48,509 nucleotides of DNA, from contig NZ_BHZE01000021.1 in the NCBI RefSeq assembly GCF_003851885.1, positions 1 to 48,509 of the forward strand, in the 5' to 3' direction. The translations under genes were made by a program, and so were the position numbers. The stretch is from Thermaurantimonas aggregans (lineage in GTDB: Bacteria; Bacteroidota; Bacteroidia; Flavobacteriales; Schleiferiaceae). How positions within the stretch are numbered: position 1 is the first letter of the stretch; each line of letters starts with the position of its first letter. The notes beneath the pieces were generated by a model. That model was not told where the DNA came from and made no database searches. It worked only from the letters and a program-made list of their open reading frames with translations. This document shows positions 9,604 through 18,319 of this stretch, in pieces.

Positions 9604-10472
9604 CTTCTTTTATTCACCAAATACACCCCGACTAAAATCGTCGATACCCCGACTATGTGCAGTAGGCTTAGTTGTTCGCCGTCGAAAGCACCCCACATCA
9701 GAGCAACTACAGGAATGAAATATGTAACCGACGAGGAAAAAAGTGGACTAGTCAATTTAATCAGTTGATTAAAGACTATAATGGCCAATGCCGAATTTAC
9801 CATTCCTAAAAATGCGGCTATACCCAGATTGGTGTATCCGAGTGGATGTGTGGTAAGGCGGTCGATAAAGTCCGATGAGAGCAAATAGGCCAAACTCGGC
9901 GGCCCCACGACCGATAGCGATAGTCCGGTTATGGCAATGCTGCGCATGTGCTCGAGTTTTGAAGATATTGTATTGATGCTTAGCGCATAGCATATTGTAG
10001 ATGTAATGGCCAGGCTGCCGTAGATGAGGTTTGGATTGATTTCAAGGTTAAGTTTTGGAAACAACAGCAGTACAGCACCTGAAAATCCGACAATTACTCC
10101 TAAAACTTGAACAGGCTTAAAAATTCTGCCGAAAAACAAGGCTCCGGTAATAAGTGTAAAGAGCGGCACCAGACTGTTAAATATTCCTACCAAACCACTG
10201 TCTAAGTGCTTAACAGCCAATGGAAAAAGGTAGTAAGGGATGCCATTACCCAAAAGACCCACCCAAATCAATGGCCATACATCTGATTTTTTAATTTCCC
10301 GGAAATCTCTGATCGATAGCACGGCAGCAAGTATCCAGGCAAACACAATGCGCAGGGCACCCATCTGATCGTACGTGAAGGTTCGCATCCCCTTTTTCAT
10401 CAGCAAAAAAGAACTGCCCCACACCATAGCCAGTGCGGCAAAAAGCAACCATCTCACCCAATTTTTCTGCAT
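9600..10472 (-). CDS. EamA/DMT-family permease
   Basis: The 290-residue integral inner-membrane protein has about ten hydrophobic segments arranged as two EamA repeats. The family signature is near the N-terminus (WGSSFLLMKKG) and there is a typical LGxxLIxxGVYLV-like last helix. Members export metabolites or amino acids, but the substrate cannot be predicted. The start follows a 64-base gap after the serine hydrolase gene. A -7-like TACTTTCG (one mismatch) at 10508-10515 on the minus strand could give it its own promoter. Downstream it overlaps the DUF481 gene by 4 bases. Confidence 0.9.
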   Translation of the reverse strand: MQKNWVRWLLFAALAMVWGSSFLLMKKGMRTFTYDQMGALRIVFAWILAAVLSIRDFREIKKSDVWPLIWVGLLGNGIPYYLFPLAVKHLDSGLVGIFNSLVPLFTLITGALFFGRIFKPVQVLGVIVGFSGAVLLLFPKLNLEINPNLIYGSLAITSTICYALSINTISSKLEHMRSIAITGLSLSVVGPPSLAYLLSSDFIDRLTTHPLGYTNLGIAAFLGMVNSALAIIVFNQLIKLTSPLFSSSVTYFIPVVALMWGAFDGEQLSLLHIVGVSTILVGVYLVNKRR

Positions 10473-10536
10473 CGCTCAGCTTCCCACTTTACCGGTTTAA
10501 AACCTGGCGAAAGTAGGGTATCCTTTATTGTAGAAA

Positions 10537-11670
10537 TTACAACAAAGACTTAACACCTTTTACGATGTGATGAAACTCATCGTGATGCATGCCGTCAGAC
10601 TGCGGCAAGGTCTTATAGCCGGTGCGAACGATTACTGCATTTGATTTCGGAAGCATGATGATGTATTGGCCGGTATGACCTCTGAAGTATGCTATGGGCT
10701 CGTCGTACTGCTCGTTAGCTAACCAAAAAGACTGACCGTATTTAGACTCAAGAAAGGGCTGGCGTGCCCTCCAAAGGAAGGCTGAGTCAATGAGTTGCTC
10801 TCCATTCCATCGGCCGTTGTTGAGTACCAGCAAGCCAAGGCGTGCGAAGTCGTGTGTCGAAGCATTGATACAGCAATAGGCTATGTTGTCGCCATTTTTC
10901 TTATCGAGGTGCCAGTAGGCTGAGCGTTCCATACCGAGCGGTTTCCAGAGTTTTTCTTCCAGCAGTTCGCTGATGCGCTTACCGGTGGCACGCTCCAGAG
11001 CCAGGGCGAGCAATTGTGTGTTTCCGCTTTGGTAGATAAATTTTTTGCCAGGTTCGCTGTCAAAGGGTTGATTCAGGCAGATGTCATTGGTATGATCGCT
11101 GTAATAAGCCTTGGCCGTTACACCAAAAGGATTTTTGTAATTCTCATCCCATTCAAGGCCTGAGCACATTGCACTGAGGTGGAATAGAGTTACTTGATTG
11201 GCAAACAAACCGTGAATTTCAGGCAAGTACTTTTTGACAGGCGTATTCCACGAAGGTATGATACCGTCTTGAATGGCCATCTGTGTAAGCAGTGTGACTA
11301 CCGATTTGGCCATTGAAAAAGAATTTGTAACGGTATCCGCTTGAAAGCCGTGGTAGTACTTTTCAAAGACGATTTTGCCGTCCTTTATCACCAAGAAGGA
11401 GGCTGTGTGTAATGCCTCAAGCAGGCTATCGAGTCCTTTGGGCAATTGAATGAGTTCGTCGGCATATTTAAGTTCTGAAATCTGCTGTGCTGGGTACACA
11501 GTATCCCGATCGAAGTACAGATAGTCGTGGATGAACGATGATTTATAGCCATTTAAATAAACAATTCGAACTCCTTTAATCATATAGTCGAGCTTAAAAG
11601 CGTACATCAGGCCTACGAGTACGACAGCGATGAGAAAAGTATAGATTATTACGTTTTTTACTCTTGTCAT
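10537..11670 (-). CDS. Serine hydrolase, class C beta-lactamase-like
   Basis: The 377-residue protein begins with a membrane-spanning or signal-anchor helix (about 7-25), so it is likely periplasmic and membrane tethered. The catalytic SxxK is S119-M-A-K122. The tyrosine motif is Y213-Q-S, and H332-T-G replaces the KTG box as in beta-lactamase-related esterases and peptidases. EstB-like esterase or D-aminopeptidase activities are common in this family, so true beta-lactamase activity is not implied. Its ATG shares one base with the stop codon of the broken hybrid-kinase gene (TAATG), which suggests translational coupling to the signalling cluster. Confidence 0.88.
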   Translation of the reverse strand: MTRVKNVIIYTFLIAVVLVGLMYAFKLDYMIKGVRIVYLNGYKSSFIHDYLYFDRDTVYPAQQISELKYADELIQLPKGLDSLLEALHTASFLVIKDGKIVFEKYYHGFQADTVTNSFSMAKSVVTLLTQMAIQDGIIPSWNTPVKKYLPEIHGLFANQVTLFHLSAMCSGLEWDENYKNPFGVTAKAYYSDHTNDICLNQPFDSEPGKKFIYQSGNTQLLALALERATGKRISELLEEKLWKPLGMERSAYWHLDKKNGDNIAYCCINASTHDFARLGLLVLNNGRWNGEQLIDSAFLWRARQPFLESKYGQSFWLANEQYDEPIAYFRGHTGQYIIMLPKSNAVIVRTGYKTLPQSDGMHHDEFHHIVKGVKSLL

Positions 11671-12179
11671 TACAAATTCAGCTTAGTGATCACCTTTTCT
11701 AGTTCTTCCATTTTAAACGGCTTGGTAAGAAAGTCTTGGAAGCCGGCATTGGCATATTCTGGATTGGTGCGTGCAAAAGCATCTGCCGTTAGGGCAATCA
11801 CGGGTATGTTGGCAAAACTTCTTTTGGAATAGCGTATGTGATGTAAAGCTTCAAGTCCATCCATTTCAGGCATTTGAATATCCATGAGGATCAGGTTGAA
11901 ATTTTCCTTGTCAAGCCATTCGAGTACCTCTCTACCGTTGTTGCACACCACATATTCACAGCCCCATTTGTTCAGGATGTGTTTTATGAGGATTTGATTC
12001 ACCGGATTGTCTTCAGCTACTATGATTTTCAGGTTTCTAAAGTTGGCAGTAGTATCTGCTTTTACTTCTTCAGTGAGTTGTGGATTTTGACCAATGCCAT
12101 ACATTAATTCTACAGTGAAAGTTGAGCCTTTGTTAACTTCACTTTCCACGGTGATTTTTCCTCCTTGGAGCTCTACCAA
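11670..12179 (-). CDS. Hybrid histidine kinase, C-terminal part (frameshifted): ATPase end and receiver
   Basis: This reading frame supplies the end of a histidine-kinase ATPase domain (LVELQGGKITVESEVNKGS) and then a complete receiver domain (about 50-169) with phospho-acceptor D100 in LILMDIQMPEMDG and the conserved FLTKPF lysine. It continues directly from the neighbouring frame at 12180-12187, where an A8 run separates the two. Upstream in this frame a TAA abuts the A-run, so the only local start would be a TTG inside the ATPase domain. It is best read as the second half of one protein, joined by one extra A or by slippage. As an independent protein it would be an unusual lone receiver. 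Confidence 0.8.
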   Translation of the reverse strand: MVELQGGKITVESEVNKGSTFTVELMYGIGQNPQLTEEVKADTTANFRNLKIIVAEDNPVNQILIKHILNKWGCEYVVCNNGREVLEWLDKENFNLILMDIQMPEMDGLEALHHIRYSKRSFANIPVIALTADAFARTNPEYANAGFQDFLTKPFKMEELEKVITKLNL

Positions 12180-13654
12180 TTTTTTTTAATGGCTAAGCCG
12201 AGACCTGTACCGCCGAAGTTCTTCTTTTTGTTGCTGTGTGCTTGAGAAAAACTCTCGAAGATGGTATCAATTTTATCGGGAGGAATTCCGATGCCAGTAT
12301 CTGAAACGGCCAATTTCACAATTACGTTGTTTTTCATCTTTTTGGTAAGTGTGGCCGAAACATTTACTTCACCTTGCAAGGTGAATTTTATGGCATTTCC
12401 AATCAGATTTACGAGAATCTGATTCAGTCGATAGGGGTCGCCGTTAAGGAATTCAGGGATTTTCTCATCATAGTGAAAGTAGAGTCCGATGCCTTGTTCC
12501 TGAGCTTTTGGCTTAAAGGTTTTGTACAAGAAGTCAAATTTTTCTTTGAGCGAGAAATTAATTTTTTCAAAAGTGAGCTTGCCGGCTTCGATTTTTGAGA
12601 AGTCGAGAATGTCGTTGATGATGATGAGAAGGTTATCAGCTGCGAATTTTATGGCTTTCAGATTGCTGGTTACTTCCGGTTCGAAGGTGTAGTCTCTGAG
12701 CAGCAGTTCGGTCAAACCGATGATAGCATTCATCGGTGTCCGAATTTCATGGCTCATTGTGCTTAGAAATTCGGCTTTAGCTTTTGCTGCTTCTTCGGCT
12801 GCTTTTTTAGCTTCGAGCAGTTCTTGCTCCTGCTTCTTGCGGGCAGTAATGTCGATGGCTGTGCCGAGTAATTCTTTTACTTTTCCGTCTTTATTTCTCT
12901 TAAAGACGATTTCGCGCGTGAAAAGCCATACATCGTGACCATCTTTGTGTTTAAGCCTGAATTCGTTTTCAGCTATTTCACCATCTTTAAGCTCGTGGCG
13001 CAGTTTTAAATAGTGTTGCCTGATGCGCTGATATTCTTCAAAATCGATGATGCGAGCAAAAATGTTTGGCCCTATTTCTTTTACTTCTTCTTGGGTATAT
13101 CCGAGAATTTCGCGCAGCTGGTCGTTGTGAAAGAGGTTTGAATTGCCTTCGATATCGTTTACATAGATAATGTAGGGCGAGGATTGGGTAACTTTTTGGA
13201 TAAATTGCTCGGTCTCTTCAAGTTGTCGACGAGTGTTTTCCTGTTCGATCTCAAGTTCCAGCAGCCTAATTACGCCAAGAAGGGTTTTTGAGATTTTATC
13301 TGTATTGACCTCGCTCTTTTGGAAATAGTCGAAGGCGCCGGCCTTCATCATTTCTACAGCCAGCTTTTCATCGCCTTGAGAGGTCAATACGATTACAGGT
13401 AATTTTGGTTTTCGGGATTTTATTTCTTTTAGAAGTGTCAGCCCATCGATACCGGGCAGTTGATAATCGATAAATACACAATGAGGATTTATTTCATCTA
13501 AAGATCTGAGAGCCTCTTCAGCGTATTTAAATCGATAAACGTCATCCACATCGACGCCAGAACGGGTTACTGCTCTTTTGAAAGCCATGGCGTCGATGTC
13601 GTCGTCTTCGACCAGCAGAACCTTGATTTTGCCGAGTTTATTACTGGTAGTCAT
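12173..13654 (-). CDS. Hybrid histidine kinase, N-terminal part (frameshifted): receiver, PAS, kinase
   Basis: The 493-residue frame contains a receiver domain (about 10-130, acceptor D63 in FIDYQLPGIDG), a coiled linker, a PAS domain (about 150-270), HisKA with H302 in STMSHEIRTPMN, and a HATPase domain. The HATPase has its N-box (NLIGNAIKF), G1 (DTGIGIP) and G2 (GTGLGLAI). Directly after G2 it runs into AAAAAAAA and stops at TAG. One more A would continue in frame as IKKKLVELQGG, the usual sequence at this point. No membrane segment is present, so it is cytosolic. It starts 5 bases after the upstream response-regulator gene. Confidence 0.85.
   Translation of the reverse strand: MTTSNKLGKIKVLLVEDDDIDAMAFKRAVTRSGVDVDDVYRFKYAEEALRSLDEINPHCVFIDYQLPGIDGLTLLKEIKSRKPKLPVIVLTSQGDEKLAVEMMKAGAFDYFQKSEVNTDKISKTLLGVIRLLELEIEQENTRRQLEETEQFIQKVTQSSPYIIYVNDIEGNSNLFHNDQLREILGYTQEEVKEIGPNIFARIIDFEEYQRIRQHYLKLRHELKDGEIAENEFRLKHKDGHDVWLFTREIVFKRNKDGKVKELLGTAIDITARKKQEQELLEAKKAAEEAAKAKAEFLSTMSHEIRTPMNAIIGLTELLLRDYTFEPEVTSNLKAIKFAADNLLIIINDILDFSKIEAGKLTFEKINFSLKEKFDFLYKTFKPKAQEQGIGLYFHYDEKIPEFLNGDPYRLNQILVNLIGNAIKFTLQGEVNVSATLTKKMKNNVIVKLAVSDTGIGIPPDKIDTIFESFSQAHSNKKKNFGGTGLGLAIKKNW
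12180..12187 (-). other. A8 homopolymer at the frame junction of the hybrid kinase
   Basis: On the coding (minus) strand the codons read ATT AAA AAA AAT TGG TAG. A -1 shift, as on an A AAA AAT heptamer, or an extra A added by polymerase slippage, joins the two halves. The alternatives are a one-base indel in this strain or a sequencing error in the homopolymer. Confidence 0.7.
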
Positions 13655-13659
13655 GCGGT

Positions 13660-14079
13660 TTAGGAGGGATATTCACAGAGCATCCAATAGCTCTTGAGGG
13701 TAGAAACAGCTTCGATAAAACGTTCCATAGAGAGCGGCTTGAGTATGTAGCCTGCTACATTTAAGTTGTAAGCTTCCACCTTATCGCTGTCCTCATTGCT
13801 GGTGGTCATTACAAATACAGAAGTAGAGGCTAACTCCGGATCTTTGCGCAGTTCTTTGAGAAACTCAATACCCCCCATTTTGGGCATATTTAGATCCAGC
13901 AGTACGATCTTAGGGCGCGGAACGTCGAGGTTTTTTGACCGAAGTATTTCCAAAGCTTCAATCCCATTACCAGCCACTAATAGGGGATTTTGGATGTGAT
14001 TTTTTTTAAAAGCGCGCTTTACGTTCATCACATCCACTTCGTCGTCTTCTACTAAAAGTATTGTCATAAGATTATCCAT
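13660..14079 (-). CDS. Single-domain response regulator (Rcp1-like)
   Basis: The 139-residue protein is only a receiver domain: acidic pocket EDD (11-13), phospho-acceptor D62 in IVLLDLNMPKMGG, T/S switch MTTSNED, and lysine in LKPLSM. The sequence style matches cyanobacterial Rcp1-type regulators that partner phytochrome-like kinases. The HWE/phytochrome-like kinase encoded 26 bases upstream is the natural partner. It has no output domain, so it must act through protein contacts or phosphorelay to the hybrid kinase encoded 5 bases downstream. An internal ATG four codons in (MTILLVEDD) is an alternative start. Confidence 0.92.
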   Translation of the reverse strand: MDNLMTILLVEDDEVDVMNVKRAFKKNHIQNPLLVAGNGIEALEILRSKNLDVPRPKIVLLDLNMPKMGGIEFLKELRKDPELASTSVFVMTTSNEDSDKVEAYNLNVAGYILKPLSMERFIEAVSTLKSYWMLCEYPS

Positions 14080-14105
14080 ATGGGTTGAGAAAATTGATTA
14101 CAAAA

Positions 14106-16175
14106 TTACGACTCGCGTTCGGTGATAGGCCAGGTGAAATAAAATGTTGTGCCTTTGCCCAATTCAGATTCTACGCGAATTTTAGACTTTTTCTCATCGG
14201 CAATTTTTTTCACGATAGCCAGACCTACACCGGTGCTTTCCACTTCGTCGCGGCTTTGTAGGGTTTGAAAGATCATAAAGATTTTTTCGTGATACTCAGG
14301 GCTGATGCCTGGGCCATTGTCGCGCACGTATATTTCAATTTTATTGTCTTCTGGCAGTTCACTCCATCCGATTTCGACTATTTTTATGTCTTTGTCGTTG
14401 TATTTGATAGCATTGGAGATGAAGTTTTGCAGCACTTGTTCGAGGGCGATTTTTTCTGTAAAGAGTTCGATGGGGTCGTTTTTGATAATAAACTGGCACG
14501 TGTTGTCGGTTTTTATTGCTTCGCAGAGCTCATTCACAAGATCTTGAAGTACAATTTTTTCCAACTTGTTTTTAGAGCGGCCTACTCTTGAGTATTGTAA
14601 GATGCCGTTGATTAAGTTTTCCATCCGCTTTACTCGATTTTTGAGCATCTCAAATTGCTTTTTGATTTCGGGATTCATGTACCCTTCCAGGTCCTCTTCT
14701 ATCCATGTAGCCAGGTTAGCAATGGCTCTTAGAGGTGCTTTTAGGTCGTGGCTTACGATATAGGCAAACTGATCGTGTTCTTTGTTTACTTTTTCCAGAT
14801 TTGCCATGTACTCCTTGATGCGGTTTTCTGCTTGTACGCGCTCCGATATATCGCGTATGAAAGCGAGTATGTAGCCTTTGTTGTCTGATTTGATGTACGA
14901 TACACTCGCTTCTACTGGAAATGTGCTGCCATCCGGTCGCTTGTGAGCACCTGTGGCCACGAGTTTGCCAACGGCTTTTACTTCGGCTACATGCCTTTCC
15001 CAAGCACCGGGTGGTTCAAATTCTTTTTCTATTTGGCTTATATGAAGCCCAATCAGTTCCTCTTTGGTTCTTTGTAGCCTTTTGCAGGCTTCATTGTTTA
15101 CAAACTCCAAATAGCCATCTTCCGTGCAGATTTGTACAGCTTCGCTCGATTGGTCGAGGAAGAAGACCAATTGATTGATTCGGTCTTGAATCTTTTTACG
15201 CTCGGTGATGTCGTTTTGTATAGCAATGTAACCTGTGTGTTCGCCATTGTTGTCGAAAAGGGGTTCGATGTTGAGCTCTATCCAATACGGCTTTCCTTCT
15301 TTGCTGTAGTTGAGCAATGTAGCATATACAACTTCTTTTTTTTGTATTTTCTCCCTAATATAATTTACGGTAGTCTTATCTGTATCAGGGCCTTGCAGCA
15401 CACTGCCTGGGCGTTTTCCCTTTACTTCACTGAGTGTATATCCTGTTAAATTTTCAAAAGCATGATTTACCCATTGAATTTTTCCCTCTGTATCGCCAAT
15501 GATTATAGAATTTTTAGTTTTTTGGACCACAAGGGCTAATTGTTCGTTTTCTTTTTGGACGTTGTAACGCTCTGTCTCATCGCGCATTATACCGATGAAA
15601 CCCTGGATGATGCCCTGCTCATTGCGTTGGACATGCATTTTTAGATTTACCCAAATCACTTTTCCGTCGCTGCGAGTGAATTGGATAGTGCGGGCCATAT
15701 CGTCGCACTCGCCGTGCATGAGTGGTTCAAAGAGCACGTGGCATTTTTGCCCGAGGAATACGTCGCCGAAGTGTACACCGAGCGATTCTTCGATCCCATA
15801 GCCAGTTATAGTTTCCCATGCTCTGTTGAGGTGTAAGACTTTTCCTTGGTTGTCGAGTTGAACGATTACATCCGTTAGGTTGGCTAATATGTTTGACAGT
15901 TTTTGGCTGATTTGATTTGCTTCTTCAGCCTTTGTTTGTGCTAAGCGCTGTAGTTCTTTATTGGCTTTAAATAGTTCGTTTGAGCTTTGCTCAAGTACGA
16001 GTTCTATTTGTTTGATGTCTTTTTCGTAATCGCTATAAGCACGGTTAATGGCTTCGACGAAGCGAACAAAGCGATCGTCAGTAGGCAATTCATCTCCAAA
16101 GGCTTTTTTCAGCTGCCTTTGTAGTAGCTTATGTACTTCTAAAGTAAGTTGTTTCTTATCCTCCTCCATAATCAC
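14106..16175 (-). CDS. Multi-PAS sensor histidine kinase
   Basis: The 689-residue cytosolic kinase has an N-terminal coiled region (about 40-95). Three PAS/PAC units follow: about 95-205, 212-327 and 335-447. HisKA carries H476 in YIVSHDLKAPLR and the HATPase has NFISNAIKY, DNGPGIS and STGVGLAIVKK. The SHDLKAPLR box is the phytochrome-like type. The second PAS contains LQGPDTD preceded by GKRPGS, which resembles the LOV flavin motif but lacks its cysteine, so classical photoadduct chemistry is not expected. No membrane segments are present. Its ATG overlaps the FIST gene stop by 4 bases, implying that the FIST protein is its sensor partner. Confidence 0.92.
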   Translation of the reverse strand: MIMEEDKKQLTLEVHKLLQRQLKKAFGDELPTDDRFVRFVEAINRAYSDYEKDIKQIELVLEQSSNELFKANKELQRLAQTKAEEANQISQKLSNILANLTDVIVQLDNQGKVLHLNRAWETITGYGIEESLGVHFGDVFLGQKCHVLFEPLMHGECDDMARTIQFTRSDGKVIWVNLKMHVQRNEQGIIQGFIGIMRDETERYNVQKENEQLALVVQKTKNSIIIGDTEGKIQWVNHAFENLTGYTLSEVKGKRPGSVLQGPDTDKTTVNYIREKIQKKEVVYATLLNYSKEGKPYWIELNIEPLFDNNGEHTGYIAIQNDITERKKIQDRINQLVFFLDQSSEAVQICTEDGYLEFVNNEACKRLQRTKEELIGLHISQIEKEFEPPGAWERHVAEVKAVGKLVATGAHKRPDGSTFPVEASVSYIKSDNKGYILAFIRDISERVQAENRIKEYMANLEKVNKEHDQFAYIVSHDLKAPLRAIANLATWIEEDLEGYMNPEIKKQFEMLKNRVKRMENLINGILQYSRVGRSKNKLEKIVLQDLVNELCEAIKTDNTCQFIIKNDPIELFTEKIALEQVLQNFISNAIKYNDKDIKIVEIGWSELPEDNKIEIYVRDNGPGISPEYHEKIFMIFQTLQSRDEVESTGVGLAIVKKIADEKKSKIRVESELGKGTTFYFTWPITERES

Positions 16176-17293
16176 ACTTCACTAAATGTAGTAATGGTCA
16201 TGGTTTGATTGTGTAGTTCGCAGGTTCGCATTTCGCCCGTAGGTGCAAGCTCGCCATAGCTGTAAAATCCAGTTACTACATCGGCATTTAGCTCTTGTTG
16301 TACAGCTTCCAACTCTTCTTCGGCCAGTTGGCGCAATACGAGTTTGCGGCCCACGCAGCTCACCAGAATGGCAGATTCAGGATTTTGTAAGAGCGATAAC
16401 GCATCGTCGGCAGCTTGTAGAGCTCCTCTGATGAGTTTTTCGCTGTTTGAGCGCATAAGTCTTACGGTCGATCCCTCAGGAATATCGCCGGCAAACGTCA
16501 TGCTTTGCTCTTCTTCATTCACGGAGAGTATGGTGCGCACCACTGAGGTGTGATGTTCGCTAATTTCCATGTTGAGCGGAAAGAGCAGCGCAGAGGCTGG
16601 CAGTTCTTTGGCTTTTTCTCCTAGATACGATTTGTACAATTGCAGGGCCGGTTGGCCGTCGATTTCATAGACAACATTGTTTTTGCTTTTGGTCACTTTT
16701 CGATCGATGCCAAACGATTCCCATCCGCCACGACTGCCGTAACCTATCTGTATGTGTTCGCCGTAAAATCCGATGGCTACTACCATGTGTTCTGTCGGTT
16801 CAAGTGTTTGTGGGTGAATGACCAATGTTTTTTGGAAGCGATCCGCATCTCCTGCTAATCCGCCAGATGAGGTAGCTCTGCCATTGCACTTCTCCGCCAT
16901 GCCTTTGATCAGAGAAGTTCCATTGACGTGAAGACCATCAGAAAGCAAAAAGATGTGTTTGATTTCATCGTTGAGTAGTTCTGTGGCAATATGCCTGCCC
17001 ACCTCTTTGCTGTCAAAATGGACTTGCTTTAACGAGCAGTAGGTGTATTTAAGCGGGGTTTTTTCGAAATCGATGTAGTTTATAACTACTTCATCTTCAA
17101 AAATTTGACTCTGAGCGATGGTGCCCGATGTGCTGCAACCCGTAACTATGGCTTGTGGATAAAGGGTTTTTAAAGGTTGTAAATCAATTTTTTCCAAAGA
17201 GTTGCGGCTTCCGAAGATCAAAATCAAATCTGGATTGAATTCTACGGCAGGAATGGGTTGATCGGGGGTTAGAATTTTTTGTAAGGCTTTCAC
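16172..17293 (-). CDS. FIST-domain sensory protein
   Basis: The 373-residue protein has the FIST_N domain (about 20-210, with GCSTSGTI and the segment around SSGGLAGD) and FIST_C (about 215-360). FIST modules are sensory domains thought to bind small ligands, often amino acids, and are typically coupled to histidine kinases or cyclic-di-GMP enzymes. This one is cytosolic and overlaps the downstream PAS kinase gene by 4 bases. The start is GTG. It is the first gene of the minus-strand signalling cluster and is divergent from rsgA, with about 90 bases shared between the two. Confidence 0.9.
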   Translation of the reverse strand: MKALQKILTPDQPIPAVEFNPDLILIFGSRNSLEKIDLQPLKTLYPQAIVTGCSTSGTIAQSQIFEDEVVINYIDFEKTPLKYTYCSLKQVHFDSKEVGRHIATELLNDEIKHIFLLSDGLHVNGTSLIKGMAEKCNGRATSSGGLAGDADRFQKTLVIHPQTLEPTEHMVVAIGFYGEHIQIGYGSRGGWESFGIDRKVTKSKNNVVYEIDGQPALQLYKSYLGEKAKELPASALLFPLNMEISEHHTSVVRTILSVNEEEQSMTFAGDIPEGSTVRLMRSNSEKLIRGALQAADDALSLLQNPESAILVSCVGRKLVLRQLAEEELEAVQQELNADVVTGFYSYGELAPTGEMRTCELHNQTMTITTFSEV

Positions 17294-17337
17294 CTGTAAA
17301 CAAAATTTGGCACTAAGATATGAAGTATGTTACATCC

Positions 17338-17345
17338 TATTTTTG
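17338..17345 (+). promoter_or_regulatory. Candidate -7 promoter element for rsgA
   Basis: TATTTTTG matches TAnnTTTG exactly and lies 38 bases before the TTG start. No TTG or TTTG element is present at the usual spacing upstream, so the call rests on the -7 element alone. Confidence 0.4.
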
Positions 17346-17383
17346 TGTTTGTAAAAACTTTGTTAACGGATAAAACTACTTAA

Positions 17384-18319
17384 TTGAAAGGAAGAATTCT
17401 CAAATCTACCGGTAGCTTCTACAGTGTAGAGATCGATGATCAAGTAGTAACTGCTAAACTCAAAGGAAAACTCAGACTGCTCGACCAAAAAAATACCAAC
17501 CCTGTAGCAGTAGGCGATACGGTAGAGCTCGTGCTCGGCAAAAAAGGGGAGTACCTAATCGAGTATGTATATGAGCGCAAAAATTACCTCATTCGCCGAA
17601 GTGTAAATCTTTCAAAACAGACGCACATCATAGCTTCAAACATCGACCAGGCGCTGCTTATAGTTACACCCGTTTATCCCGAAACAAGTTTCGGATTTAT
17701 CGATCGTTTTTTAGTAACCTGTGAGGCGTATTCCATCCCTGCTCATCTGATTCTCAATAAGTCGGATCTCTTTGTGGGGGAGTTTTCTGAACTTTTGGAA
17801 GGTATCGAATATGTTTACCATACGGTAGGTTATCCTACCCTGCGCACATCAGCTCTCGAAGGCACAGGACTAGATGAATTAAAAACGTTATTAAAAGATA
17901 AAATTTCTCTTCTAAGTGGTCACTCCGGTGTAGGAAAGTCTTCGCTCATAAATGCCATATCGCCCGGTCTCAATCTCAAAACGGGACAGATCAGTGACTA
18001 CCATTTTAAAGGCACTCACACCACCACCTTTGCTGAGATGCATCGATTGAGCTTTGGTGGTTATATCATCGACACACCAGGTATCAAGGGGTTTGGATTG
18101 GTGGATATGACGCCCGAGGAGCTGAGCGATTACTTTCCCGAAATGTTTCGACTTAAGGCAAACTGTCGATTCAACAACTGCTTGCATATCAACGAGCCAG
18201 ATTGCGCTGTGCGCGCAGGGGTAGAGGAGGGTACTGTGCCAGAGACGCGCTATCACAGCTATCTCAGCATGCTGGAAGAAGAAAAAGCCGGTCCGTATCG
18301 CGTAGATGAATATCAGTAA
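17384..18319 (+). CDS. rsgA: Ribosome small-subunit GTPase RsgA
   Basis: This 311-residue circularly permuted GTPase helps late 30S subunit maturation. An OB-fold N-terminus (KGRILKSTGSFYSV) is followed by the permuted G motifs: NKSD at 125-128 (G4), GHSGVGKSS at 179-187 (G1), the switch threonines near 213 (G2) and DTPG at 230-233 (G3). The zinc site is C261, C266, H268 and C274. Length is normal. The start is a TTG; no better in-frame start fits the conserved N-terminus. Its stop overlaps tail-to-tail by 7 bases with the next minus-strand gene. Confidence 0.96.
   Translation: MKGRILKSTGSFYSVEIDDQVVTAKLKGKLRLLDQKNTNPVAVGDTVELVLGKKGEYLIEYVYERKNYLIRRSVNLSKQTHIIASNIDQALLIVTPVYPETSFGFIDRFLVTCEAYSIPAHLILNKSDLFVGEFSELLEGIEYVYHTVGYPTLRTSALEGTGLDELKTLLKDKISLLSGHSGVGKSSLINAISPGLNLKTGQISDYHFKGTHTTTFAEMHRLSFGGYIIDTPGIKGFGLVDMTPEELSDYFPEMFRLKANCRFNNCLHINEPDCAVRAGVEEGTVPETRYHSYLSMLEEEKAGPYRVDEYQ

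Noticed and set aside
10537-11670. Antibiotic-resistance beta-lactamase
   Set aside because: It has SxxK and HTG but not the KTG box of class C beta-lactamases; it fits the broad serine-hydrolase/esterase group.
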